Source: Pseudorhodoplanes sp. (GTDB lineage: Bacteria; Pseudomonadota; Alphaproteobacteria; Rhizobiales; Xanthobacteraceae). From it: a stretch of 64,000 nt of DNA. Position 1 is the stretch's first letter, and each line of letters starts with the position of its first letter. The translations under genes were made by a program, and so were the position numbers. The notes beneath the pieces are model-generated. The model was not told where the DNA came from and did not search any database. It saw nothing but the letters and a program-made list of their open reading frames with translations. The stretch covers positions 124,001-188,000 of the forward strand of contig JABARS010000001.1 in the NCBI GenBank assembly GCA_019187085.1, given 5' to 3'. This document shows positions 26,749 through 36,576 of this stretch, one piece after another.

Positions 26749-29700
26749 TCAGGCCGCGCCGGCCCGGTCGACGATCTTCACCGCGCTTTCGAGATCGACC
26801 GACACGAGCTGGGACACGCCGCGCTCGGCCATGGTGACGCCGAACAGCCGGTTCATGCGCGCCATCGTGATCGGATTGTGCGTGATGATGATGAAGCGGG
26901 TCTCGGTCGAACGCGACATCTCGTCGAGTAGATCGCAGAAACGTTCGACATTATGATCATCGAGCGGCGCGTCCACCTCGTCCAGCACGCAGATCGGCGC
27001 CGGATTGGTGAGGAAGACCGCGAAAATCAGCGCCAGAGCGGTCAGCGCCTGCTCGCCGCCCGAGAGCAGCGACAAGGTCTGCGGCTTCTTTCCGGGCGGC
27101 TTGGCCATGATTTCGAGACCGGCTTCGAGCGGATCGTCGCTCTCGATCAGTTGCAGCTCCGCCTGCCCGCCGCCGAACAGTTCGGTGAACAGCCGCTTGA
27201 AGTGACCGTTAACCACCTCGAACGACGCCAAGAGGCGCTCGCGCGCCTCGCGGTTGAGGTTCTGGATGCCCTGGCGCAGCCGCTTGATCGCCTCGACGAG
27301 ATCGTCGCGCTCGGCGGTCAGCGTGCCGTGCTGGGTCTCGACTTCGCGCAATTCCTCGTCGGCGCGCAGATTGACCGCTCCCAGACGCTCGCGGTCGCGG
27401 CGCAGCTTCTCGAGGTCGGTCTCGATCTCGGCAAGCGCCGGCAGCACCGCGCCCTCGGCGATCTCGGCAAGCGTCGCCACCTCGTGCGGCTCGACTTCGA
27501 GCATGTCGCGGATTTCGTGCGTGACGTCGGCGACGCGGCGCTTGGCCGCTTCGCTGCGCTCCTCGGTGCGCGCGGAGTGCTCGCGCGCCGCGCTTAGGGC
27601 GTCGAGCGTCGCGCGAACGGCGGCGTCGGCCTCCTTCAGTGTAGTTTCGGCCTGCGCCAGCCGGTCGCCGGCATCGCGCCGCACCTTCTCGGCCGCCTCG
27701 ACCTCGCCAATCAGCGCCACGCGCTTCTCGGCGAATGCATTCGGTGCATCGGCCAGTGCGGCGTGCTCGTTGCGGGTCTCGGTGACGCGCGCCTCCAGAG
27801 CGGTGATCTGGGTGGCGGTGCGTTCCCTGGTTTCGACCCAGGATTTCTGTTCGCCGGCGATGGCGTCGAGCCGGCGGCGCGCGATCTCCGCTTCGCGCGC
27901 GAGCGCCTGCGCCTCGGCACGCACCTCGGCCGCCTGCGCGCGCTCGGTGTTGATCTGCACCCGCACGGCATTGAGCCGGCTTTCGAGATCGGCAACGGGA
28001 GCGAGTTCCGACAACAGCCGCGCGGTCTCGACCTTGGCGGCTTCCGCTTCGGCGCGCGTCGCATGCAGGCGCGTCTTCGCCTCCGTCAGGGCCGACAACC
28101 GCGCCGCCTGCTGGCTGATTTCACGCTCGGCCGCGGCATGGCGTTCGCGGCTTTCGCTCGACTGGCGCTGCAGGTCGCGCCAGCGCGAGCGCGCATTGGC
28201 CTCGGCCTGCGCCGCGGACACCACCTCTTCCTGCGCCTGCGCCGCCACCTTGCGCTTGCTCTCGACTTCGACGCGCGCGGCCTGCAGCTCGGCTTCGATC
28301 TCGGCGAGGCGGTTGCGCTCGGCGAGCCGGCGGGCGGCCCCCGTCGGCGCATTGGCAGCGACGGCAAAGCCGTCCCAGCGCCACAGGTCGCCTTCGCGCG
28401 AAACGAGGCGCTGGCCGGTCTTGAGCAGCGGCATCAGGTTCGGCGCGGCGGCGCGATCGACGAGGCCGATCTGCGCCAGACGCCGCGCGAGCGCTTCGGG
28501 CGCCCGCACATAATTCGTCAGCGGCTCGACGCCGTCGGGCAGCTTCGGATCGGCCGGATCGATGGCCGCTCCGCTCCAGCGCATTGGCGACTTCGGATCG
28601 ACCGGCGCTTCCAGATCGTCGCCGAGCGCGGCGCCGAGCGCGACCTCGTAGCCTTTTTCGACCGTGACATCGTCGATCACCGCCGGCCACAGCTTGCCGG
28701 CGTCGACGTGCAGCACTTTTGCAAGCGTCTTGGCTTCGGTCTCCAGCCGGTTGGTACGGCGTTCGGCGTCCGCCAGCGGCCGCTGGGCAACATCGAGCGC
28801 CTGCCGCGCGGCGGAATGGGCGGCTTCCGCGCGCACTGCGGCAGCTTCGGCGTCGGTGAGCGCCTGCTGCGACTGATCGACCGCGGCCTGAAGCTGCGTC
28901 AGATCGTGCCGGCCGTTGCGGTCGGCATCAAGCTTGGCAAGCTCGGCCTCGACCTCGGCAATCTCGCGCTCCACCTTGGCCAGACGCTGGTCCTGATCGC
29001 GGACCGCGCCGTCGAGCTGATTGCGGCGGGCGGTGAGATCGGCGAGTGCGCCGGTCAGTTCGGCGAAATTCTTCTCCGAAACCGCCAGCACCGCATCGGC
29101 CTGCGTCACTCGCCCGTCGACGGATTCCCGTCGGGCAATTCCGGCCTGCAATTCGCCGGTCAGGGATTCCTGTTCGGCTGTCAGCCGGTTGATCGCCACA
29201 TCCGCGTCGGTCGAAAGCTGCTTCTCGCGCGCCAGGTCATCGGCGAGCTGCAGCAGCCGGCGGTCGAGTTCGGCGAGACGCTCTTTCGCGCGCTCCTCCT
29301 CGCGATCGAGATTCTCGCGGGCGATGACGAGGCGCTGGAGCGCGGCGGCCGCGCGCGCCTCTTCCTCGCGCAGCGGCGGGACGGCGGCGGCGACCTCCTC
29401 CTTGTGTCTTGCGGCCTCGGACTGGGCGAGCATGGCGGCCGCCACCTCGCGCGTGCCGAGATCCTTGGCGCGCTCGGCCTCCTCGACCTCCTGGTTCGCG
29501 CTGACCCAGCGCAGGTGATAGAGCGTCGCCTCCTGCTTGCGGATCTTGGCGGAAACCTCGCGATAGCGCACCGCCTCGCGTGCCTGTCGCTTGAGCGCGG
29601 ACATCTGGCTTGCAAGCTGGCCGATGACGTCTTCCAGACGCTGCAGATTCTGCTCAGCCGCGCGCAGACGCAACTCGGCTTCGTGGCGACGGGCGTGCAG

Positions 29701-30216
29701 GCCGGAAATGCCGGCGGCCTCCTCCAGCACGCGGCGACGCTGGTCGGGGCGCGCCTGGATAATCTCGCCGATACGGCCCTGGTGCACGAGCGCCGGCGAG
29801 CGCGCGCCGGTCGAGGCGTCGGCAAACAGGATCTGCACGTCGCGCGCGCGCACCTCGCGTCCGTTGATACGGTAGGTCGAACCGTGCTCGCGCTCGATCC
29901 GGCGCGAAACTTCCAGCGAATCGTGCTCGTTGAAGGTCGCCGGCGCCGCGCGGTCGCTATTGTCGATCGCCATCGACACTTCGGCATTGTTGCGGCTCGG
30001 CCGCGTATTGGAGCCGGAGAAAATCACCGCGTCCATGTCGGCGGCCCGCATCGACTTGTGCGAGGTCTCGCCCATCACCCAGCGCAGCGCTTCGACGAGA
30101 TTGGACTTGCCGCAGCCGTTGGGACCGACGACGCCGGTCAAACCGGGTTCGATCAGGAAGTCCGTGGGTTCGACGAAAGACTTGAATCCGATGAGACGCA
30201 GTCGCGTAAGCTTCAT
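26749..30216 (-). CDS. smc: Chromosome segregation ATPase SMC
   Basis: 1155 residues from ATG 30216 (MKLTRLRLIGFKSFVEPTDF). Walker A is GPNGCGKSN, the ABC signature is LSLLSGGEQALTALAL and Walker B is PICVLDEVDAPLDDH. Two long coiled-coil arms, rich in Ala, Glu and Arg, flank a hinge around residues 500-650 containing AALGDDLEAPVD. It condenses and segregates the chromosome. The order smc-dsbA-dciA/mutY is common in this bacterial order. Confidence 0.97.
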   Translation of the reverse strand: MKLTRLRLIGFKSFVEPTDFLIEPGLTGVVGPNGCGKSNLVEALRWVMGETSHKSMRAADMDAVIFSGSNTRPSRNNAEVSMAIDNSDRAAPATFNEHDSLEVSRRIEREHGSTYRINGREVRARDVQILFADASTGARSPALVHQGRIGEIIQARPDQRRRVLEEAAGISGLHARRHEAELRLRAAEQNLQRLEDVIGQLASQMSALKRQAREAVRYREVSAKIRKQEATLYHLRWVSANQEVEEAERAKDLGTREVAAAMLAQSEAARHKEEVAAAVPPLREEEARAAAALQRLVIARENLDREEERAKERLAELDRRLLQLADDLAREKQLSTDADVAINRLTAEQESLTGELQAGIARRESVDGRVTQADAVLAVSEKNFAELTGALADLTARRNQLDGAVRDQDQRLAKVEREIAEVEAELAKLDADRNGRHDLTQLQAAVDQSQQALTDAEAAAVRAEAAHSAARQALDVAQRPLADAERRTNRLETEAKTLAKVLHVDAGKLWPAVIDDVTVEKGYEVALGAALGDDLEAPVDPKSPMRWSGAAIDPADPKLPDGVEPLTNYVRAPEALARRLAQIGLVDRAAAPNLMPLLKTGQRLVSREGDLWRWDGFAVAANAPTGAARRLAERNRLAEIEAELQAARVEVESKRKVAAQAQEEVVSAAQAEANARSRWRDLQRQSSESRERHAAAEREISQQAARLSALTEAKTRLHATRAEAEAAKVETARLLSELAPVADLESRLNAVRVQINTERAQAAEVRAEAQALAREAEIARRRLDAIAGEQKSWVETRERTATQITALEARVTETRNEHAALADAPNAFAEKRVALIGEVEAAEKVRRDAGDRLAQAETTLKEADAAVRATLDALSAAREHSARTEERSEAAKRRVADVTHEIRDMLEVEPHEVATLAEIAEGAVLPALAEIETDLEKLRRDRERLGAVNLRADEELREVETQHGTLTAERDDLVEAIKRLRQGIQNLNREARERLLASFEVVNGHFKRLFTELFGGGQAELQLIESDDPLEAGLEIMAKPPGKKPQTLSLLSGGEQALTALALIFAVFLTNPAPICVLDEVDAPLDDHNVERFCDLLDEMSRSTETRFIIITHNPITMARMNRLFGVTMAERGVSQLVSVDLESAVKIVDRAGAA

Positions 30217-30366
30217 CGAGGTATTGCACTCCACCCTTGATCGGGTCGTTGCGCCCCGGCCCGGAGCGATTGGGAATCCGCACGCGCACTCAAGCGGTTG
30301 CGGCGGCGAATCGGCGGTCGCATTAACAATGGCCAGCGCCGGGCAGCGCCGCAAGCTGCCCGGAAT

Positions 30367-30400
30367 GTTTTACCCAAGTCCTTGTTTTACCCAAGTCCTT
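30367..30400 (+). repeat. Perfect 17-bp tandem duplication
   Basis: GTTTTACCCAAGTCCTT occurs twice head-to-tail in the gap between smc and the DsbA-like gene. It may be a recent slippage product or a paired protein site in the smc upstream region. The remainder of 30217-30478 shows nothing else. Confidence 0.8.
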
Positions 30401-30478
30401 GCCCCGGCAAGGCCGCGCCAGACGCCCGGCTCGCCCGAATCGGCAAATTGCGAAAACCCGCGCCCGCGCCCCGCCCCG

Positions 30479-31123
30479 TCAACTTTTCAGCAGCGGCTCG
30501 ATTTCCTTGGCCAGTTCGTCGATCGTGACCGCGCCACGGAGGATCTTGCCGTTGACGAAAAAGGTCGGCGTCGAATTCACGCCGAGCTTTTCGGCCGCGT
30601 GCGTGCGCGTCGCCTCGATGCCTTCGAGGATTTTCTGATCCGAGAGGCACTGCTCGAAGCGCTCCTGCGTGAAGCCAGCCTGCTTGGCGATGGCGGTGAG
30701 CGGCGGCAGCGGCTGCTGCACCGCCCATTCCTTCTGCTTCTCGAACAGGATCTCGACCATCGGATAATATTTGTCCTTGCCGGCGCAGCGCGCGAGCATG
30801 AAGCCGGCGGCGGCGAGCGGATCGAGCGGGAACTCCCGCAAGATGTAGCGGACCTTGCCGGTGTCGATGTAGCGCTTCTTCAGTTCCGGATAGGTCGTGT
30901 TGTGGAACGCGGCGCAATGGCCGCAGGTCATCGAAGCATATTCGATGATCGTGACCGGGGCGTCCTGCTTGCCGACGACCTCGTCGCCGAGCGGACCGGC
31001 CTTGGCGATTTCGGCAAGGCTGGCCTGCTGGGCATGGGCAAGCCCCATGACGCCCGGACCGAAGCTGGTGAGGGCCGTGGCGGCCAGCGCCGATCCGGCA
31101 ACAAAATCGCGTCGGGTGATCAC
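30479..31123 (-). CDS. DsbA-family thiol-disulfide protein (Tat-exported)
   Basis: 214 residues from GTG 31123. The N-terminus ITRRDFVAGSALAATALT is a twin-arginine signal cleaved after AHAQ. The thioredoxin fold has the active site TCGHC and the cis-Pro loop VNSTPTFFVNG, with a helical insert between them. It resembles the BdbD/DsbG-like DsbA group that oxidises or isomerises exported proteins. Confidence 0.9.
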   Translation of the reverse strand: MITRRDFVAGSALAATALTSFGPGVMGLAHAQQASLAEIAKAGPLGDEVVGKQDAPVTIIEYASMTCGHCAAFHNTTYPELKKRYIDTGKVRYILREFPLDPLAAAGFMLARCAGKDKYYPMVEILFEKQKEWAVQQPLPPLTAIAKQAGFTQERFEQCLSDQKILEGIEATRTHAAEKLGVNSTPTFFVNGKILRGAVTIDELAKEIEPLLKS

Positions 31124-31240
31124 TGAAAAACTCCGTGCTGATGGGGACTTATTGGCCGCATGGCCCTGTCCGGCCAAGGAGCTATCTCTTAATCGCAATT
31201 GTGGCAATGGCGGGCCGGTTCAGGGCGGCGGCGGCGCGCC

Positions 31241-31714
31241 TCACGTTCGCTTGACTGCGGCGCCGAGCCGCGCCAGCGCGCTTTTCAGGCCCTCGTCGGC
31301 GACCTGCGGCAGGCTTTCGGCCACCCGCGCGCAGGCGGCGGGATCGGGAGCGGCCGGCCTCGGCCGGCTGCGGCGCGTGAGCGGGGCCTGACGGATCGCG
31401 ATCCGCGCCACCGCCTGCCAGCCGAAATAGCGGTTCACCCGCTCCAGAATGACGGGGGCCATGTGCTGCGTTTCGAGCGCGGCGGGACCCTGAACGCGCA
31501 GAACCAGGGTGCCGGGCTCGCGCACCTCCGGCTCGGGACTGCGCGGCCACTGGATTTTCAGCGGCTCCGCATGGGCGGCAATGTCGGCACCGACGATCTC
31601 GGCCCAGCGGGTGACGAGTTCCGCCGACGCGAAACCCTGACGGGCGAAACTGCCGGCCAGAAGCCGCTGCGCCACATCCCCCAGTGGACGGCCAAAAGAT
31701 CGGGGCTTGTTCAC
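31241..31714 (-). CDS. dciA: DciA-like (DUF721) protein
   Basis: 157 residues. The N-terminal KH-like DUF721 domain has WAEIVGADIAAHAEPLKIQW, TLVLRVQGPAALETQHM and VNRYFGWQAVARIAI. A Pro/Arg-rich linker and a short helix follow. DciA is the ancestral loader of the DnaB replicative helicase in bacteria lacking DnaC/DnaI. It is divergent from mutY with a 30-nt gap, so the promoters overlap. Confidence 0.88.
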   Translation of the reverse strand: MNKPRSFGRPLGDVAQRLLAGSFARQGFASAELVTRWAEIVGADIAAHAEPLKIQWPRSPEPEVREPGTLVLRVQGPAALETQHMAPVILERVNRYFGWQAVARIAIRQAPLTRRSRPRPAAPDPAACARVAESLPQVADEGLKSALARLGAAVKRT

Positions 31715-31744
31715 GTGAAGCCACTCTGCCAGATCGACAAGGCC

Positions 31745-32911
31745 ATGACGCTAGCAGCCCCGCGCGTCCGGAAAAAGGCTCGGCCGGCCAAGGTCGTGCA
31801 GAAGACGGCCGCGCGAAAGAAAACCGTACGGAAGAGAGCCGCGGCGAAGCCACCCGCTCCGCGAGAGCCGGCGCCGCGGGCGGCCACGCTCCTCGCCTGG
31901 TATGCGCGCCACCGCCGCCATCTGCCCTGGCGGGCGCGCCCAAGCGAGCCGGCCGATCCCTATCGCGTCTGGCTCTCGGAGATCATGCTGCAACAGACCA
32001 CTGTGAAGGCGGTCGGCCCCTATTTCGAGCGCTTCCTGGCGCGCTGGCCGCGACTGCAAGATCTGGCGTCGGCCCCGCTCGAAGACGTGCTGAAGCTCTG
32101 GGCCGGACTTGGCTATTACGCGCGTGCGCGCAACCTGCACGTCTGCGCGCGCGCAATCGTCGAGCGGCACGGCGGTGCGTTCCCCGATACCGAGGACACG
32201 CTGCGCACCCTGCCCGGCATCGGCGCCTATACCGCGGCCGCCATCGCCGCCATCGCCTTCGGACGCAAGGCAACGCCGGTCGACGGCAATATCGAGCGCG
32301 TGATCGCGCGCCTGCATGCGATCGAGACGCCGCTCCCCGCCGCCAAGCCGCTCATCCATGCGCACGCGCAGGCGCTGACTCCGGCCCGCCATGCCGGCGA
32401 TTTCGCGCAGGCGATGATGGACCTCGGCGCCAGCCTGTGCTCGCCGAAGCGGCCGGCCTGCGCGCTCTGTCCGTGGAACGATGCCTGCGCCGCACACCGG
32501 CGCGGCGACGCGGAAACCTTTCCGCGCAAGACGCCGAAGGCAAACGGCGCCTTGCGGCGCGGCGCGGCCTATGTCGCCGTGCGCGCGGACGGCGCGATCC
32601 TTGCGCGCGTGCGCCCGCCGGCCGGCCTGCTCGGCGGCATGATGGAAGTGCCGACCACCGACTGGACGCATGATTTCGACGAACGCGATGCGCTCGCGCA
32701 CGCCCCCTTCAAGGCGGCATGGCAACGCGTGCCGGGCGTCGTGCGCCATGTCTTCACGCATTTCCCGCTCGAACTGACGGTCTATCGCGCCCGCGCGGCC
32801 GCCGGCGCACGCCCGCCTAAAGACGCGCGCTGGCTGCCACAGCACAAGATTGCAAACGAAGCTTTCCCCAACGTCATGCGCAAGGTCATTGCCCATGGCA
32901 TCAGCGACTGA
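31745..32911 (+). CDS. mutY: A/G-specific adenine glycosylase MutY
   Basis: 388 residues; removes A opposite 8-oxoG. A basic Ala/Lys-rich leader (about 45 residues) precedes the HhH-GPD domain. Catalytic Glu is in SEIMLQQTTV, the helix-hairpin-helix is LPGIGAYTAAAIAA with the Asp in VDGNIERVIAR, and the 4Fe-4S cluster is C-x6-C-x2-C-x5-C (CSPKRPACALCPWNDAC). A C-terminal NUDIX-like domain ends IANEAFPNVMRKVIAHGISD. A second copy of this last segment lies at 36511-36576. Confidence 0.96.
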   Translation: MTLAAPRVRKKARPAKVVQKTAARKKTVRKRAAAKPPAPREPAPRAATLLAWYARHRRHLPWRARPSEPADPYRVWLSEIMLQQTTVKAVGPYFERFLARWPRLQDLASAPLEDVLKLWAGLGYYARARNLHVCARAIVERHGGAFPDTEDTLRTLPGIGAYTAAAIAAIAFGRKATPVDGNIERVIARLHAIETPLPAAKPLIHAHAQALTPARHAGDFAQAMMDLGASLCSPKRPACALCPWNDACAAHRRGDAETFPRKTPKANGALRRGAAYVAVRADGAILARVRPPAGLLGGMMEVPTTDWTHDFDERDALAHAPFKAAWQRVPGVVRHVFTHFPLELTVYRARAAAGARPPKDARWLPQHKIANEAFPNVMRKVIAHGISD

Positions 32912-32957
32912 GCCGTCACCGACATCGGGCAGCCAGTCTCCGCCCCGGAGTTTGACT

Positions 32958-34376
32958 TCAACCGCCGCTGCAATGCAGCTTGCCTAAGCGATTGTAATGA
33001 CAACGGCTCGCCGGCACCGCGATTGCCGGCGGGCGGCGTGCGTTGCGCGCACTGATAATGCTCTGGATGAGGACGGTGGCGACGGCGCCGGCCACCGCCG
33101 CATCGTAGCCCGGATTGCGATAGACCGGCGGCGGACGACGCGCGGCTTTGCGCGGACGCGTCCGGGCGGTGGCGGCGGGTGCCGGCGGCGGAACGGTGCT
33201 CGCCGTCGTTGTCGGCGGCGCCGGCGGTCGGCGGCATTGCACATTGCCGTCGCGATAGCTGATAGCCGTGGCGCCCGCGCCGAACTTGTCCTCGCAGACC
33301 GCCGTTTGCGCCGTGGTACTGGGCCAGCACTCGATAGTGCCCGCCTCGCTCACATTGCGCGCATACCAGTCCTTGCGCTGGTTTGCGCACCAAGCATCGG
33401 CGGTTTCCTTGTCGGGAACGCAGTGATAGCCGCCGTCGGGCAGCATTCTGGCGGAATATCCGGCCCCCACGTTGAGCCGGCAATCGTCGTGCGCATCCGC
33501 AACCCGGCTGTTCCGGCAGGGGCCGACTTTCTCGCGCGCGTCCTTGGCCCAGACATGCATGGCCGGATGCGGCAACTTCACCTTTTTGAGCCAGTCGAGA
33601 AAACGCTCCATCTCGCCGATATTGCAACTGTTGACGGCGGTACCGACCCGCGTGCTGATCGACTGAACGGTGTCGATCATCTTGTCGCCCTTGGACACGC
33701 GCTCCGAAACGCCCGGACATTTGCCATATTGTTCGGAAATCTGCCGCAGTTTGCTCCTGGATTCTTCGTAATATTCGCTGAGAAAATTCGCTCGCGCGGC
33801 GCTGAACTCGCGCTCGACCGCCTCGCTGCCGCACTCACCGGCACGCTTGATCCGTTCGGCGGCGGCCGTGTTCGCTTCCTTGCGCGCCTGCTCTTCGCTG
33901 ACGCACTTGTCGATGGCGCCTTTGGCATAGACGATCTCTTTGGCATTCTCTTCGAACTTGGCCGACTCGGCGTCAAGGTCGGCCTGAATCTTGTCCAACT
34001 GCGTTGCGAGAGAGTTGATGTTGGTCTCGACCCCGCCTTGCGCCAGCGTCCTCAGATGGTCGCATGTATTATATCTGCCAAGGGTCATCTCGGTTTGACA
34101 CCCTTCCCTCAATGACTGAATTTCTTTTCTGGAATGATAAATGCTGTTGTGCAGATCGCGTAGTTTTTTGAGGTTCTTGCGGTAAATATCGTCCATGGCG
34201 CTTGCCTGACTGAGACGATCGCGCAGCGGATCGCACGCGTCCGCTCGCACTTCAGGCACCGACATGAGCAGGGCAGCGGGCAGCACAATAAAAAATCTCG
34301 ATACCTGCAACGCCGGGATCGGGGATCGAGCGCTTTCGCTCGACCGCATCTTTGCATCAAAGCCGGGTGCGCTCAT
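32958..34376 (-). CDS. Secreted, cysteine-rich protein of unknown function
   Basis: 472 residues. A signal-like segment (SRFFIVLPAALLMSVPEVRA) ends before DACDPL; the true start may be the ATG 28 nt in. The mature part begins with a long coiled coil containing scattered Cys (ACDPL, REGCQTEM, YNTCDHL, IDKCVSE). A Cys-rich globular part follows (GPCRNSR, DDCRLNVGAG, GYHCVPD). Then come a Pro/Ala/Arg linker and a Gly/Ala hydrophobic helix. Disulfide-bonded and periplasmic or outer-surface. No family recognised. It is followed in position by the Sel1-repeat gene and lies next to a mutY duplication. Confidence 0.75.
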   Translation of the reverse strand: MSAPGFDAKMRSSESARSPIPALQVSRFFIVLPAALLMSVPEVRADACDPLRDRLSQASAMDDIYRKNLKKLRDLHNSIYHSRKEIQSLREGCQTEMTLGRYNTCDHLRTLAQGGVETNINSLATQLDKIQADLDAESAKFEENAKEIVYAKGAIDKCVSEEQARKEANTAAAERIKRAGECGSEAVEREFSAARANFLSEYYEESRSKLRQISEQYGKCPGVSERVSKGDKMIDTVQSISTRVGTAVNSCNIGEMERFLDWLKKVKLPHPAMHVWAKDAREKVGPCRNSRVADAHDDCRLNVGAGYSARMLPDGGYHCVPDKETADAWCANQRKDWYARNVSEAGTIECWPSTTAQTAVCEDKFGAGATAISYRDGNVQCRRPPAPPTTTASTVPPPAPAATARTRPRKAARRPPPVYRNPGYDAAVAGAVATVLIQSIISARNARRPPAIAVPASRCHYNRLGKLHCSGG

Positions 34377-34392
34377 GCCGCGTCTCCCCTTG

Positions 34393-36240
34393 TCAGTTCA
34401 GGCTGCCGAAATCCGTACCGGTATCCACGCCGAAATCCTTCTTCCCGGTATCCGCCGCGCCCAGATGCCGCTTCTTGAATTCGGCGGAAAGCCGGTCGAC
34501 CGCCTCGCGGACCACAGGGCTCAACTTGCCGTCGAGCGCGCCACGGTAATGGCCGGCGTCCTTGAGTTTGCGCTGGAATGCGCGCATGAATTCGGCGGAA
34601 ACTTTCAATTGCGCCATCCATGAATTGTCGCCGGCGGCGCCGGTAGCGGCACGCGCCTTCACCGCCTCGAACAGGTGCGAGGCACCCAATTCCGGATCCT
34701 TCGCGACATGAATGCCTCGCTCGTAAACCCGGGCGAGCTGGAAATGAGCCTGAAAATTGCCACCTTCCGCAGCCTTCCGGTAACGGCGAATGGCTTCGGG
34801 CAAATCTGTCGCCATGCCGACACCCTGTTCGGCACGCAGGCCATAGGCCACCTGTGCCATGTTGTGTCCGGCGTCCGCGGCCTTGCGCATCAGGCGGGTG
34901 CTTTCGGCGGGATCGCGGGCGACGCCCGTTCCGTTCAGATACATGAGAGACAAATTATAGTCGGCGTTGGCGCTCGCGTTTCCGCTCGCATTCGACGCCT
35001 TGCGATACAAGCGCGCCGCCTCGCTCTCGTCCTTGGCTACGCCGCGGCCGGTTTGGTAAGCCAGGCCGAGGTTATACAGGCCCGCAGCATTGTTGCGGTC
35101 GGCGGCAATCCGCGCCCAGCGCACCGCCTCGCCGAAATCCTGCGCCACGCCCAGACCGCGGTCGTAGAGGAAGCCGACGGTGGCCGCCGCCTCGCCGTCG
35201 CCCTTCTCCGATGCAAGGCGCAGCCAGCGCATCGCCTCTAGGTAGTCGTTGCGGCCAAGCGAGCCATTCATCAATGCAAAACCGAGTGACCTCATCGAGG
35301 GCACATGACCGGCCTGCGCCGCCATCTGCAGATTTTTGCGCGCTTCTCCGAGATCGCGCGGTACGCCCTGCCCGTACATCTGCATGCGGGCCAGATGGTA
35401 CATCGACCAGAAATCGCGCTTTTCGACTCCCTGCCGGAAATATTTTACGGCTTCGCCATAGTCGCGCGCGACGCCGAATCCATTGGCATAGACATAGCCG
35501 AGCCCGGTCAGCGCGTGCGCCGATCCGAGCGCGGCGGCCTTGCGATACCATTCGACCGCTTCGCCGTACCGCCGCTCGTCCTTCAGTTCAAAGATGACTT
35601 GTCCGAATGCGGTCATGGCGAACGCATGACCAAGCTCGGCCGCCTGGCGAAAGTAATCGGCCGCCTTGTGCAGGTCCTTGCTAACGACACCGATGCCGAA
35701 GTGATGAACGCGGCCGAGCGACCCCAGCGCCATCGGGTATTTCTGCGCGGCAGCCTTGTGCGTCCATTCGAGGCTTTCGGCGTAGTTTTTTGCAACCTCC
35801 AGCGCACGGCCAAGCTGATACTGGAAGCGCGGATTGTCCGGTTGCTGTGCGATCGCCTGCCGGCAGGCGGCGATAGCCCGTTCGGATTCGACCTTGTCCG
35901 GCGGAAGACCGGCGCTGACGCGCTGCGGATCGAAGGGGTTCGCGACCAGCCGATCGCATTCGTGCACGGCTTTTGCATCGGCCGTGGCGGCGGGCGCCGG
36001 CGAAGGTTGCGCCGGCGGCGGCGCGGCACCGGACTTGAGTCTGTTCAGGCGGATGCGCGCGAGCGGCGCGAACTTTCCGTTCGGGAAGGCCTTGAGATAG
36101 GCCTCGAGCTCGGCCGGATCCTTGGCATTCTCGACCGACTGCCAAAAGCTGATATCGGCCGCATCCGATGGCTGGGCCGATGCAGCAGGATTCGTAACGA
36201 CCAGGAACGCCACAGCCAGAAATGCAGTGAGCACTTTCAT
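34393..36240 (-). CDS. Secreted Sel1-repeat protein with C-terminal peptidoglycan-binding-like region
   Basis: 615 residues from ATG 36240. The signal peptide MKVLTAFLAVAFLVVTNPAA is cleaved after ASAQ. FWQSVENAKDPAELEAYLKA is the motif often found in envelope or caspase-linked bacterial proteins. About ten Sel1 repeats follow (e.g. AVEWYRKAAALGSAHALTGL). The end, FQRKLKDAGHYRGALDGKLS, resembles a PG_binding_1 motif. Likely periplasmic and cell-wall associated. It ends 17 nt before the Cys-rich gene, so the two form one operon. Confidence 0.88.
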   Translation of the reverse strand: MKVLTAFLAVAFLVVTNPAASAQPSDAADISFWQSVENAKDPAELEAYLKAFPNGKFAPLARIRLNRLKSGAAPPPAQPSPAPAATADAKAVHECDRLVANPFDPQRVSAGLPPDKVESERAIAACRQAIAQQPDNPRFQYQLGRALEVAKNYAESLEWTHKAAAQKYPMALGSLGRVHHFGIGVVSKDLHKAADYFRQAAELGHAFAMTAFGQVIFELKDERRYGEAVEWYRKAAALGSAHALTGLGYVYANGFGVARDYGEAVKYFRQGVEKRDFWSMYHLARMQMYGQGVPRDLGEARKNLQMAAQAGHVPSMRSLGFALMNGSLGRNDYLEAMRWLRLASEKGDGEAAATVGFLYDRGLGVAQDFGEAVRWARIAADRNNAAGLYNLGLAYQTGRGVAKDESEAARLYRKASNASGNASANADYNLSLMYLNGTGVARDPAESTRLMRKAADAGHNMAQVAYGLRAEQGVGMATDLPEAIRRYRKAAEGGNFQAHFQLARVYERGIHVAKDPELGASHLFEAVKARAATGAAGDNSWMAQLKVSAEFMRAFQRKLKDAGHYRGALDGKLSPVVREAVDRLSAEFKKRHLGAADTGKKDFGVDTGTDFGSLN

Positions 36241-36507
36241 CGAAACCCCCGGCACACCTGGGAGAAATTCGACTGCCAAAGTATGTAAAAAAGATACCAT
36301 CGCTTGCCGGCCCTTCAAAGCAAAACGGCGCAGATATCGCGCCGCCGCGCACAAACGTATCGCTGACGGACAAGCTATTGATATTACGGCCGGGATTGCG
36401 AAAGCGGGCAGTCCGGCGGCACCCACCCGACCGCGCCCGGACGGTATCGGTGCGTCGCCTCCTGCTGTCCTGATCCTTCGCGGGGACGCGTCGCGACGGG
36501 TTGCATG
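36241..36507. other. Intergenic, promoter side of the Sel1-repeat gene
   Basis: No gene I can support in this part of the 534-base gap. The stretch TATGTAAAAAAGATACCATCG, 36280-36300, is an A/T-rich patch that may belong to the Sel1-repeat gene promoter. The rest of the gap is described under the mutY fragment and palindromic repeats. Confidence 0.4.
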
Positions 36508-36576
36508 CAGGACATCGCCGACAAAACCTTTCCCGACGTGATGCGCAAGGCGATCACGCACGCGCTCGGCGGCTAG
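36508..36576 (+). pseudogene. Second mutY 3' fragment
   Basis: In one frame this reads QDIADKTFPDVMRKAITHAL and then GG-stop. It aligns with the MutY end IANEAFPNVMRKVIAHGISD and with the usual family form (DIADEA..). About 23 codons are recognisable, and nothing upstream is. It has the same orientation as mutY, 3.6 kb away, which suggests that DNA carrying the two secreted-protein genes was inserted at the mutY 3' end. Confidence 0.75.

Noticed and set aside
27763..30240. Plus-strand open frame of 825 codons opposite smc
   Set aside because: Low-complexity Arg/Gly/Leu composition, no start signal, antisense of smc coiled coil.
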